Origin: Pseudomonas canadensis
GTDB taxonomy: Bacteria; Pseudomonadota; Gammaproteobacteria; Pseudomonadales; Pseudomonadaceae
NCBI RefSeq assembly: GCF_000503215.1
Contig: NZ_AYTD01000011.1
Span: 524,146 to 588,145, forward strand
Reading direction: 5' to 3'
Length of the DNA stretch: 64,000 bases
A program made the translations under genes and the position numbers. Positions 54,837-63,256 of this stretch are shown one piece after another. Positions within the stretch are counted from its first letter, which is position 1. The number at the start of each line of letters is the position of its first letter. The notes beneath the pieces are model-generated. The model ran no database searches and was not told where the DNA came from. It saw only the letters and a program-made list of their open reading frames with translations.

Positions 54837-55810
54837 ATGCCAAAACCCTCGCAGCACCTGTCACTGCCGCGCCGCGCAATCGCCTGCGTCTGTCCCTCGA
54901 CCGCTTCGGCCTGCCGCTGGTGTTTATCCTGCTGTGCGTGGTGATGGCGTTCTCCAGTGAATACTTCATGACCTGGCGCAACTGGATGGACATCCTGCGC
55001 CAGACCTCGATCAACGGCATCCTTGCGGTGGGCATGACCTATGTGATCCTGACCAAGGGCATCGACTTGTCCGTGGGCTCGATCCTGGCCTTTGCCGGGT
55101 TGTGCAGCGCCATGGTCGCGACCCAGGGGTACGGCGTGCTGGCGGCGGTCAGTGCCGGGATGTTTGCCGGCGCGATGCTCGGCGTGGTGAACGGCTTCAT
55201 GGTCGCGAACCTGTCGATCCCGCCCTTCGTGGCCACCCTGGGCATGCTCAGCATTGCGCGCGGCATGACCTTCATCCTTAACGATGGCAGCCCGATCACC
55301 GACCTGCCCGACGCCTACCTGGCGCTGGGCATCGGCAAGATCGGCCCGATCGGCGTGCCAATCGTCATCTTCGCCGTGGTTGCGCTGATCTTCTGGATGG
55401 TGCTGCGCTACACGACCTACGGCCGCTATGTGTACGCGGTCGGCGGCAATGAAAAGAGCGCACGCACCTCTGGCATCGGCGTGCGCAAGGTGATGTTTTC
55501 GGTATACGTGGTCTCGGGCCTGCTCGCCGGACTGGCCGGCGTGGTGCTCTCGGCCCGCACCACCTCTGCCCTGCCCCAGGCCGGGGTGTCCTATGAACTG
55601 GACGCGATTGCCGCCGTGGTGATCGGCGGCACCAGCTTGTCGGGCGGCACCGGCAGCATTGTCGGCACGCTGTTCGGCGCACTGTTGATCGGGGTGATCA
55701 ACAACGGGCTGAACCTGCTCGGCGTGTCCTCTTATTACCAGCAGGTCGCCAAGGGCCTGATCATTGTGTTCGCAGTACTGATCGACGTGTGGCGCAAGAA
55801 AAAACGCTAG
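54833..55810 (+). CDS. Sugar ABC transporter permease, RbsC type
   Basis: This 325-residue membrane protein has about eight hydrophobic segments and the RbsC/XylH-type signature NGILAVGMTYVILTKGIDLSVGSILAFAG (about 61-89). Later GTGSIVGTLFGALLIGVINNGLNLLGV (about 275-301) is equally typical. The start overlaps the ATPase stop by ATGA. It forms the channel as a homodimer and accepts the sugar from the binding protein downstream. Confidence 0.92.
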   Translation: MNAKTLAAPVTAAPRNRLRLSLDRFGLPLVFILLCVVMAFSSEYFMTWRNWMDILRQTSINGILAVGMTYVILTKGIDLSVGSILAFAGLCSAMVATQGYGVLAAVSAGMFAGAMLGVVNGFMVANLSIPPFVATLGMLSIARGMTFILNDGSPITDLPDAYLALGIGKIGPIGVPIVIFAVVALIFWMVLRYTTYGRYVYAVGGNEKSARTSGIGVRKVMFSVYVVSGLLAGLAGVVLSARTTSALPQAGVSYELDAIAAVVIGGTSLSGGTGSIVGTLFGALLIGVINNGLNLLGVSSYYQQVAKGLIIVFAVLIDVWRKKKR

Positions 55811-55844
55811 AGAACGACCCACAACAATAACCGGAGTTCTACTC

Positions 55845-56852
55845 ATGAAACTTGGTACCACCTTGGCCGCCACAGCGGCCCTCTCCCTGCTCGCCTGCAG
55901 TATCGCCCTGGCCGCCGATGGCAAGACCTACAAGGTCGGCGCAGCCGTCTACGGCCTCAAGGGCCAGTTCATGCAGAACTGGGTCCGCGAGCTCAAGGAA
56001 CACCCGGCGGTCAAGGACGGCACCGTGCAGTTGACCGTGTTCGACGGCAACTACGACGCCCTCACCCAGAACAACCAGATCGAAAACATGGTGACCCAAC
56101 GCTACGACGCCATCCTGTTCGTACCGATCGACACCAAGGCCGGCGTCGGCACCGTCAAGGCGGCCATGAGCAACGACGTGGTGGTCATCGCCTCCAATAC
56201 GAAAGTAGCCGATGCCTCTGTGCCGTATGTGGGTAACGATGATGTCGAAGGCGGCCGCCTGCAGGCCCAGGCCATGGTCGACAAACTTAATGGCAAAGGC
56301 AACGTGGTGATTATCCAGGGGCCGATTGGCCAGTCGGCGCAAATCGACCGGGAAAAAGGCGAACTGGAAGTGCTGGGCAAACACCCGGACATCAAGATCA
56401 TCGAGAAAAAGACCGCCAACTGGGACCGCGCCCAGGCCCTGGCGCTCACTGAAGACTGGTTGAACGCCCACCCCAAAGGCATCAACGGCGTGATCGCGCA
56501 GAACGACGACATGGCCCTCGGCGCCGTGCAGGCCCTGAAGTCCCACGGGCTGACCTCCAAGGACGTGCCGGTCACCTCGATCGATGGTATGCCGGACGCG
56601 ATCCAGGCGGCGAAAAAAGACGAAGTCACCACCTTCCTGCAAGACGCCCAGGCCCAGTCCCAGGGCGCGCTGGACGTGGCGCTGCGTGCACTGGCCGGCA
56701 AGGACTACAAGCCGCAGTCGGTGATCTGGGAGCGCTATGCCAAGGATGTGAAATGGGGGGACGGCACGGCCAAGAACTACATCCTGCCGTGGGTGCCGGT
56801 CACCAATGCCAACGCCGATGCGCTGTACAAACAAGTCAGCGGCGGCAAATAA
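55845..56852 (+). CDS. Sugar/polyol ABC transporter binding protein, RbsB type
   Basis: This 335-residue periplasmic protein has a signal peptide (MKLGTTLAATAALSLLACSIALAAD) and the RbsB-type lobes: QNNQIENMVTQRYDAILFVPIDTKA (about 66-90), VPYVGNDDVEGGRLQAQ and IAQNDDMALGAVQALK. It is the third gene of the transport operon. The importer in this regulon is expected to carry a small polyol or sugar; the enzyme set suggests a tetritol. The REP after it separates it from the dehydrogenases. Confidence 0.92.
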   Translation: MKLGTTLAATAALSLLACSIALAADGKTYKVGAAVYGLKGQFMQNWVRELKEHPAVKDGTVQLTVFDGNYDALTQNNQIENMVTQRYDAILFVPIDTKAGVGTVKAAMSNDVVVIASNTKVADASVPYVGNDDVEGGRLQAQAMVDKLNGKGNVVIIQGPIGQSAQIDREKGELEVLGKHPDIKIIEKKTANWDRAQALALTEDWLNAHPKGINGVIAQNDDMALGAVQALKSHGLTSKDVPVTSIDGMPDAIQAAKKDEVTTFLQDAQAQSQGALDVALRALAGKDYKPQSVIWERYAKDVKWGDGTAKNYILPWVPVTNANADALYKQVSGGK

Positions 56853-56878
56853 CGGTTTCGGCCTATAAATGCATTCCA

Positions 56879-56972
56879 AATGTGGGAGCGGGCTTGCTCG
56901 CGAAAGCGGTGGATCAGCCAACTGATATACCCCCTGACAAACCGCTTTCGCGAGCAAGCCCGCTCCCACATT
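56879..56972. repeat. REP doublet
   Basis: AATGTGGGAGCGGGCTTGCT and inverted AGCAAGCCCGCTCCCACATT enclose about 50 bases, between the binding-protein and SDR genes. GTGGGAGCGGG subfamily. Confidence 0.9.
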
Positions 56973-57005
56973 GGATCTCCACCGTTTTCAAAAATGGAGT
57001 CATTC

Positions 57006-57761
57006 ATGTCTGGATTCTGGAACCAAGCCTTCGACCTCACCGGCCGTTGCGCGGTGATTACCGGTGGCGCTGCCGGGATCGGCCTGGCCTGTGCCAGCCT
57101 GCTGGTAGAACGCGGCGCCCGCGTGGCGCTGCTGGACCGTGAGCCGGCAGTGGTCGAGGTAGCCGCCAGCCTGGGCGCCGGGCATCTGGGCATTGCCGTC
57201 GACCTCGGCCAGATCGGCCAGATACAACCCACCATCGACACGGTTTTCGAACACTTCCAACGCCTGGATTACCTGATCAACAGCGCCGGCGTGGTACTGC
57301 TGGACAAGGCCATCGACGTGAGCGAAAGCGCCTGGGACACCACCCTGGACATCAACCTCAAGGCCAGCTTCTTCGTGGCCCAGGCCTGCGCCCGGCACAT
57401 GCTCGCCCAAGGCAGCGGACGCATCGTCAACCTCGCCTCCCAGGCCGCCGTGATCGGCCTGGACCGGCACGTCGCTTATTGCGCCAGCAAGGCAGCCATT
57501 GTCGGCATGACCAAAGTACTGGCCATGGAATGGGCCCCTCACATCAACGTCAACGCCATCTCCCCGACCATTGTGGAGACAGCCCTGGGCAAGAAAGCCT
57601 GGGCGGGCGACGTGGGTGAAAAGGCCAAGTTGCAGATCCCGGCGGGCCGCTTTGCCCAGCCGGAAGAAATCGCCGGGCTGGCGTTGTACCTGCTCAGTGA
57701 TGCGGCGCAGATGATCACCGGCGCCAACATGGTGATCGACGGCGGCTACAGCATTCAGTAA
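57006..57761 (+). CDS. SDR dehydrogenase, polyol dehydrogenase type
   Basis: This 251-residue short-chain dehydrogenase has TGGAAGIG (19-26) for NAD(P) and the catalytic Ser145, Tyr158 and Lys162 (AYCASK). It starts at ATG 57006, with GGAG upstream, just after a REP. The ending GRFAQPEEIAGLALYLLSDAAQMITGANMVIDGG is typical of polyol dehydrogenases. In the tetritol interpretation it would oxidise D-threitol (DthD type) or a related polyol to the ketose. Exact substrate is not readable from sequence. Confidence 0.88.
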   Translation: MSGFWNQAFDLTGRCAVITGGAAGIGLACASLLVERGARVALLDREPAVVEVAASLGAGHLGIAVDLGQIGQIQPTIDTVFEHFQRLDYLINSAGVVLLDKAIDVSESAWDTTLDINLKASFFVAQACARHMLAQGSGRIVNLASQAAVIGLDRHVAYCASKAAIVGMTKVLAMEWAPHINVNAISPTIVETALGKKAWAGDVGEKAKLQIPAGRFAQPEEIAGLALYLLSDAAQMITGANMVIDGGYSIQ

Positions 57762-57788
57762 TTCATCTTCTTGTCGTGAGGTTTTGTC

Positions 57789-58904
57789 ATGTCCACCGTC
57801 ACCGAACGCACACCCGAACAACTGTCCCCAGTCATCCCGAAAACCATGCAGGCCGTGGTGTGCCATGGCCCGGAAGATTACCGCCTGGAAATCGTCGACG
57901 TGCCTACGCCCGGCCCCGATGAAATCCTCACCAAAGTCGAGTTGTGCGGCATCTGCATGGGCGACATCAAGACCTATCGCGGCGCCCCGTCGTTCTGGGG
58001 TGACGCCGAACAACCCCGCTACGTGAAGCCGCCGATGATCCCCGGCCATGAATTCGTCTGCCGCGTGGTTGCCCTGGGCCCAGGTGCAGAAAAACGCGGA
58101 GTGAAGGTCGGTGATCGGGTGATTTCCGAACAGATCGTGCCGTGCTGGGGCTGCCGCTTCTGCAACCACGGCCAATACTGGATGTGCCAGAAGCACGACC
58201 TGTATGGCTTCCAGAACAATGTGCAGGGCGCCATGGCCCAGTACATGATCTTCACCAAGGAAGGCATCATCCACACAGTGCCGGAGTCCATTGCCCCCGA
58301 CGAAGCGATTTTGATCGAGCCGCTGGCCTGCTCGCTGCACGCGGCGGAACGCGCCAATGTCGACCACGACGACATCGTGGTGGTCGCCGGCGCCGGCACC
58401 CTGGGCTTGGGCATCATCGGTGCCGTGCGCCTGCGCAATCCGAAAAAGCTCATCGTGCTGGACATGAAACCCGAACGCGCCGCCCTGGCCCTGCGCATGG
58501 GCGCCGACGAAGTCTGGAACCCGGCCGAGGTGGACGTGCTGGCGAAGATCCGCGAGATCACCGACGGCTATGGCTGCGACATCTATATCGAAGCCACCGG
58601 GCACCACAAGGCAGTGAACCAGGGCCTGGCAATGCTGCGAAAACTGGGGCGTTTCGTCGAATTCAGTGTGTTCAATGACGAGGCCACAGTAGATTGGTCG
58701 ATCATTGGTGACCGCAAGGAACTCGACATTCTCGGCTCACACCTAGGGCCGTATATGTACCCACGCGCCATCGACTTTATCGGCAACCGCAAGATCGACA
58801 TGCGCGACGTGGTGACCCACAAATTCGCGCTGGCGGATTTCAAGGAAGCGTTCGCGGTGATGGAGCGCGGCGACAAGTCGCTGAAGGTCGTTCTGGAACC
58901 CTGA
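57789..58904 (+). CDS. Zinc-dependent polyol dehydrogenase, erythritol/L-threitol dehydrogenase-like
   Basis: This 371-residue MDR has catalytic zinc ligands Cys53, His87 and Glu88 and the structural zinc site Cys119, Cys122, Cys125 and Cys133 (CWGCRFCNHGQYWMC). The NAD fold shows GAGTLGLGIIG (about 205). Segments such as QAVVCHGPEDYRLE, FWGD and RVISEQIVPCW closely match what I recall of the mycobacterial erythritol/L-threitol dehydrogenase EltD. The match is from memory, not a search. It starts at ATG 57789, 28 bases after the SDR gene. It probably oxidises a four-carbon polyol to L-erythrulose. Confidence 0.85.
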   Translation: MSTVTERTPEQLSPVIPKTMQAVVCHGPEDYRLEIVDVPTPGPDEILTKVELCGICMGDIKTYRGAPSFWGDAEQPRYVKPPMIPGHEFVCRVVALGPGAEKRGVKVGDRVISEQIVPCWGCRFCNHGQYWMCQKHDLYGFQNNVQGAMAQYMIFTKEGIIHTVPESIAPDEAILIEPLACSLHAAERANVDHDDIVVVAGAGTLGLGIIGAVRLRNPKKLIVLDMKPERAALALRMGADEVWNPAEVDVLAKIREITDGYGCDIYIEATGHHKAVNQGLAMLRKLGRFVEFSVFNDEATVDWSIIGDRKELDILGSHLGPYMYPRAIDFIGNRKIDMRDVVTHKFALADFKEAFAVMERGDKSLKVVLEP

Positions 58905-58925
58905 CCCACAGACGACACACACCCT

Positions 58926-59015
58926 TGTAGGAGCCGGCTTACCGGCGATAGCGGCATACCCGACGATGCAGGTGTTATCTGACACACCGCCATCGCCGGT
59001 AAGCCAGCCCCCACA
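58926..59015. repeat. REP doublet
   Basis: TGTAGGAGCCGGCTTACCGG and its inverted, slightly degenerate copy (CCGGTAAGCCAGCCCCCACA) enclose about 50 bases between the zinc dehydrogenase and dhaK. TGTAGGAGCCGG subfamily. Confidence 0.85.
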
Positions 59016-59058
59016 GTTGATCCATGTGCCCACTAGAACAAGAACAGGAACCCGCGTT

Positions 59059-60060
59059 ATGAATCGAGTCATCAACGATCCGGACCAGGTGGTCGAGGAC
59101 ATGCTGCGCGGCATTCTGGTCGCGCACCCCGAACTGCGCCAATTCGAGACCAACCCACGCGTCATCGTCAAGGCCAAGCCTTCTGCGCCGGGCCGCGTCG
59201 GCATTGTCACTGGCGGCGGATCGGGCCATGAGCCGGCTTTTCTTGGCTATGTCGGCCCGGGCCTGGTGGATGCCGTGGCGGTCGGCGAAATTTTTTCCTC
59301 ACCCACCGCCAAGAGTTTCTTCGACGCCTTCCGCGCCGCCGACCATGGCGCAGGCGTGGCCTGCCTTTACGGTAACTACGCTGGCGACAATATGAACGTG
59401 AAGCTGGCGATGAAAATGGCCGCCAGCAAAGACATGCGCATCCGCACGGTGGTCGCCAACGACGACGTAGCGTCCGCCCCCAAGGCCGAGATTGCCAAGC
59501 GCCGTGGCGTGGCCGGGGAGATCTTCATGTGGAAGATCGGTGGCGCTGCTGCCGCGCAGCACTACGACTTGGACGAGGTGATCCGGGTCGCACAGAAAAC
59601 CGTGGATAACTGCCGCTCGATTGGTATCGGCCTGACCCCCTGCACCATTGCAGCAGTGGGCAAGCCGAACTTCCAGATCCCTGACGGCCAGATGGAGCTG
59701 GGCATCGGCCATCATGGCGAACCGGGCATCGAGGTGATCCCGATCGAAGCGGCTGCCGCCATGGCTGAACGCATGCTCGCGCCGATCCTCGCCGACCGTG
59801 ATTTCGGCCAGGACGACAGCGTGGTGGTACTGGTCTCGGGCCTGGGCGCCACGCCGGTCATGGAGTTGTATGTTTTCTATGCCGAGGTCGAAAAACAACT
59901 CACGGCCAAAGGCTTGAAGATTCACCGCTGCTACGTCGGCAACTACTTCACCTCCCTGGAAATGATGGGCGTGACCCTGACCCTGCTCGGCCTCGACGCA
60001 GAGCTTGCCACCCTGATCGATCAACCCTGCCGCTCCATCGGCATGACCCAGGCGGAGTAA
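59059..60060 (+). CDS. dhaK: Dihydroxyacetone kinase-type subunit DhaK
   Basis: This 333-residue protein is the substrate-binding half of a dihydroxyacetone-type kinase. GGGSGHEPAFLGYVG (about 54-68) and the substrate-binding His in GIGHHGEPGI (His218/219, the position of His218 in E. coli DhaK) are present. No PTS subunit (DhaM) is nearby, so this is the ATP-using two-subunit type or a tetrulose kinase. Polyol dehydrogenases and an RpiB-type isomerase in the same regulon suggest erythrulose as substrate (DerK/LerK function). ATG 59059 is the best start. It is 3 bases before dhaL. Confidence 0.9.
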   Translation: MNRVINDPDQVVEDMLRGILVAHPELRQFETNPRVIVKAKPSAPGRVGIVTGGGSGHEPAFLGYVGPGLVDAVAVGEIFSSPTAKSFFDAFRAADHGAGVACLYGNYAGDNMNVKLAMKMAASKDMRIRTVVANDDVASAPKAEIAKRRGVAGEIFMWKIGGAAAAQHYDLDEVIRVAQKTVDNCRSIGIGLTPCTIAAVGKPNFQIPDGQMELGIGHHGEPGIEVIPIEAAAAMAERMLAPILADRDFGQDDSVVVLVSGLGATPVMELYVFYAEVEKQLTAKGLKIHRCYVGNYFTSLEMMGVTLTLLGLDAELATLIDQPCRSIGMTQAE

Positions 60061-60063
60061 ACC

Positions 60064-60711
60064 ATGAGCCAGCATTTTTCCACCTGTGACGGCGGCGCCA
60101 TCGTCAGCGACCTGGTCAGCGTGATCGTCGCCAACCGCGAATACCTCAGTGAAATCGACGGCGCCATCGGCGATGGCGACCACGGCATCAACATGGCCAA
60201 GGGCTTCGCCCATTGCGGGCGCACCATTGAAGGACGCCAACTGACCCTGGCCGAGGCGCTCGACGAGCTGACCCTCAGCTTGATGGAAGGCATCGGCGGC
60301 TCCATGGGGCCTTTGTATGGCAGCCTGTTTATCGGCATGGCCGATGAAGTGCGCAGCAGTGATGACATCGACGCCGCAACCTTTGCTCATTTGCTGCGCG
60401 GCGGCTTGACCTCGTTGCAGGACATCACGGACGCGGGTGTGGGCGATAAATGCCTGATGGACACCTTGATCCCGGCGGTTGAGGCTTTTGAGCGCGAGCA
60501 TGCCTCAGGGGCCTCCTTCAGCGACGCTCTGAATGCGATGAAAGCCGCCGCGTCACAGGGCCGCGACTCGACCAAGGACCTGGTGGCCAAGATCGGCCGC
60601 GCCAGTCGCTTGGGCGAACGTTCCCTCGGCGTGCTGGATGCCGGCGCGGTGTCGTGCTGCCTGATCCTCACGCGTCTGGCCGATTCGGTGCAGACGCGAC
60701 TGTCTGCTTGA
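60064..60711 (+). CDS. dhaL: Dihydroxyacetone kinase-type subunit DhaL
   Basis: This 215-residue all-helical protein is the ATP/ADP-binding half of the kinase. IGDGDHGINMAKGF (with Asp37, Asp39 and His40, about 35-48) carries the magnesium ligands, and GGSMGPLYGSLF (about 79-90) is the second signature. It starts at ATG 60064, three bases after dhaK. Its last 44 bases overlap the convergent LysR gene. With DhaK it would phosphorylate a ketose such as erythrulose or dihydroxyacetone. Confidence 0.9.
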   Translation: MSQHFSTCDGGAIVSDLVSVIVANREYLSEIDGAIGDGDHGINMAKGFAHCGRTIEGRQLTLAEALDELTLSLMEGIGGSMGPLYGSLFIGMADEVRSSDDIDAATFAHLLRGGLTSLQDITDAGVGDKCLMDTLIPAVEAFEREHASGASFSDALNAMKAAASQGRDSTKDLVAKIGRASRLGERSLGVLDAGAVSCCLILTRLADSVQTRLSA

Positions 60712-61564
60712 CCTGCTGGATATACCGCGCGACCGCCGGCGCTTTTTCGAAGCGCCGGTGAATCAGCGATAGCCACGACGATGCGTCAACGCCCTGAATG
60801 CTGCGGTACACCACGCCTGGCAAACTGACATGCCCCACCATGGACGCCGGCACCACCGCCACGCCCTGCCCGAGTGACACCAGCGCCACCACCGCCACCA
60901 ACCCACCGGGTTGCGGCCCCAGGCGCGGTGCGTAGCCACCTTGCGCGGCCACCTGCAAGGTGCCGCTGATTTGCTCCGGCAAGATGAATGTCTCGTTCTC
61001 CAAATGCTTGCAACCGATGGCCTTGAGCCCCAGCAGCCAGGAGTCCTGGGGCAGCGCCAAGACAAACCCTTCGCTGTCCAGGCGCACCGCCTCGACCCCC
61101 TCCGGCAGCGTCATGGGCGAGCGGATGTAACCGATATCGACACGCCCGTCCGCTACCGCGCCAGGCAACGTCGCCATCGCACATTCGCGCACATTCACGC
61201 TCACATCCGGAAACGCCTGGCCGAACGCCTGCATTTGCCGCTGCAACAGGCCCGAATACACCGCCGACGCCACATAGCCCAATTCGATATGGCCGATCTC
61301 GCCACGTCCGGCGCGCTGAGCATTGCGCTGGGCGAACTCGAACTGGCGCACGGTAGCCTCGGCTTCGATCAATAAGGCAGCACCAGCTTCGGTCAGGCTG
61401 ACTTCGCGTTGCTGGCGGACAAACAGACGCGTCCCCAGCGCCGCTTCCATGTCTTGGATCTGACGGCTTAACGTCGGGGGCGCAATGCCCAAGTGCTCCG
61501 CGGCCCGCGTGAAGTTGCGCTGGCGGGCAACGGCCAGGAAATAGCGAAAATGACGAATATCCAT
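60668..61564 (-). CDS. LysR-family regulator, divergent from MFS exporter
   Basis: This 298-residue regulator has an N-terminal LysR helix-turn-helix (MDIRHFRYFLAVARQRNFTRAAEHLGIAPPTLSRQIQDMEAALGTRLF, 1-48) and a LysR effector domain (about 90-290). The gap to the divergent MFS gene is 150 bases, the classical layout for a LysR that controls its neighbour. Its 3' end overlaps the dhaL 3' end by 44 bases on the opposite strand. It is probably not part of the sugar regulon. The effector is unknown. Confidence 0.9.
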   Translation of the reverse strand: MDIRHFRYFLAVARQRNFTRAAEHLGIAPPTLSRQIQDMEAALGTRLFVRQQREVSLTEAGAALLIEAEATVRQFEFAQRNAQRAGRGEIGHIELGYVASAVYSGLLQRQMQAFGQAFPDVSVNVRECAMATLPGAVADGRVDIGYIRSPMTLPEGVEAVRLDSEGFVLALPQDSWLLGLKAIGCKHLENETFILPEQISGTLQVAAQGGYAPRLGPQPGGLVAVVALVSLGQGVAVVPASMVGHVSLPGVVYRSIQGVDASSWLSLIHRRFEKAPAVARYIQQVKQTVASAPNRPDA

Positions 61565-61714
61565 AACAGCATTAGCTCAAAGGTAATGAAGTGCTTCACG
61601 GCGACTAACAAAGATATTGCCGGGAGGGAATAAGCTCACAGCACCTGAACACTAGAGAGCCCTTGCGATGCCCGTCAACCGCCTTCTTCGTATTGCCTGC
61701 AAGGTAATTCAACC

Positions 61715-63250
61715 ATGAGCCGGATCAGTCCACGCCTCACACTGCTGACCGCATCCGGCGTTTGCTCGCTGATCGTGCTCGACACCAACATCGTCGCCGT
61801 GACGCTGCCCAGCATCGCCCGCGACCTGGGGGCGAACTTTGCCGACATCGAGTGGGTCGTCAGCGCCTATATGCTGGCCTTTGCCGCACTGTTGTTGCCC
61901 GCCGGCAGCATCGCCGATCGCTTTGGCCGCAAGAAGACCCTGATTTGGGGGCTGAGCATTTTTATCCTGGCCTCCCTGGGCTGCGGCGCAGCGCCCAACG
62001 CTGTGTTCCTGGACATCGCACGCGCGATCAAAGGCGTCGGCGCCGCCCTGCTATTGACCTCGGCGCTCGCCTCCATCGGCCACACCTTCCATGACGACGT
62101 GGAACGGGCAAAAGCCTGGGCCTTCTGGGGCGCGTGCATGGGTGTGGCCATGACCGCCGCGCCGACCTTGGGCGGCTTGATCACCGAGTACCTGGGCTGG
62201 CGCTGGATTTTCTATCTCAACTTGCCGGTGGGCCTGGGGCTGATGGCGCTGGTGCTGCGCGCCATTGAGGAATCCCGCGATACCCAGTCGGCGCGACTCG
62301 ACCCTTGGGGCAGCCTGGCCTTCAGCGCCGCTTTGCTGTGCCTGATCTGGGGTTTGATCGAAGCCAATCGCATCGGCTGGGACAGCCCGTTGACCTACGC
62401 CCGGCTCATAGGCGGCGCGGCCTTGCTGGGCGTATTTGTCGTCGTCGAACGTGTACAACAGCGCCCCATGGTCGACCTGCAACTGTTCCGTCACCCGCGC
62501 TTTATCGGAGCCTTGCTGGGCATGTTCGCCTACGCCGGCTGTGCCCAGGTGATGATGACCTTGTTGCCGTTCTACCTGCAGAACGGCCTGGGGTTCTCCG
62601 CGATCGCCTCGGGCCTGGGCATGCTGCCGTTTGCGCTGACCATGTTGATCTGCCCACGCATTGGCGCCCGCCTGGCGGGGCGTTTCGCGCCAGCAACGAT
62701 GATGGCGGCCGGCTTGACCCTGGTGGGCTGCGGCAACCTCTTGAGCGCCTGGGCGGTAAACGTGGGGGGTTACCTGCCCTTTGCCTTGGCGATTGCGGTG
62801 ACAGGGGCCGGGGCAGGTCTGCTCAATGGCGATACGCAAAAAAACATCATGGCCTGCGTGCCGCGAGACCGTGCCGGGATGGCGTCCGGTATGAGCACCA
62901 CCATGCGCTTCAGCGCGATCATGTTGGCGGTCGGTGTGTATGGGGCATTATTGAGCAGCCATAGCGAACAGTTGTTGAGCGCAAGCATCGACACACAATG
63001 GCGGGCCCAGGTTAACGGCATTGCTTCACGCGTCGTCGCGGGTGATATGCCAGCGGCGATGAGGTTGTTGCCGGAGTCGGCACGGCTGTTGGTGCAGCCG
63101 CTGGCACGGCAGGCGTTTGTGGGTGGGTTCAGTGGCGTGCTGTGGGTGGCGGGGTTGTTGGGATTGCTGGGGGCGCTGGTGGTGGGGATATTAATGAGAA
63201 ACCCCATACCAGCAGTGCAACAGGCCTCGATGAAACCTGCGCACCGCTGA
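61715..63250 (+). CDS. MFS multidrug/solute exporter, DHA2 family
   Basis: This 511-residue membrane protein has about 14 helices and the DHA2 (EmrB/QacA) pattern: LDTNIVAVTLPSIARDLGANFADIEWVVSAYMLAFAALLLPAGSIADRFGRKKTL. The last part of that (GSIADRFGRKK, about 65-75) is the MFS loop 2-3 signature. It starts at ATG 61715 after a gap shared with the divergent LysR gene, which likely controls it. The final part (from about 63050) uses more G- and T-ending codons than the rest. Substrate unknown. Its stop lies six bases from the convergent sohB. Confidence 0.9.
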   Translation: MSRISPRLTLLTASGVCSLIVLDTNIVAVTLPSIARDLGANFADIEWVVSAYMLAFAALLLPAGSIADRFGRKKTLIWGLSIFILASLGCGAAPNAVFLDIARAIKGVGAALLLTSALASIGHTFHDDVERAKAWAFWGACMGVAMTAAPTLGGLITEYLGWRWIFYLNLPVGLGLMALVLRAIEESRDTQSARLDPWGSLAFSAALLCLIWGLIEANRIGWDSPLTYARLIGGAALLGVFVVVERVQQRPMVDLQLFRHPRFIGALLGMFAYAGCAQVMMTLLPFYLQNGLGFSAIASGLGMLPFALTMLICPRIGARLAGRFAPATMMAAGLTLVGCGNLLSAWAVNVGGYLPFALAIAVTGAGAGLLNGDTQKNIMACVPRDRAGMASGMSTTMRFSAIMLAVGVYGALLSSHSEQLLSASIDTQWRAQVNGIASRVVAGDMPAAMRLLPESARLLVQPLARQAFVGGFSGVLWVAGLLGLLGALVVGILMRNPIPAVQQASMKPAHR

Positions 63251-63256
63251 GCATTT

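Noticed and set aside
57000..58607. 535-residue minus-strand frame across SDR and zinc dehydrogenase genes
   Set aside because: Antisense to two secure enzymes; high glycine and histidine content reflects the complement of their codons.
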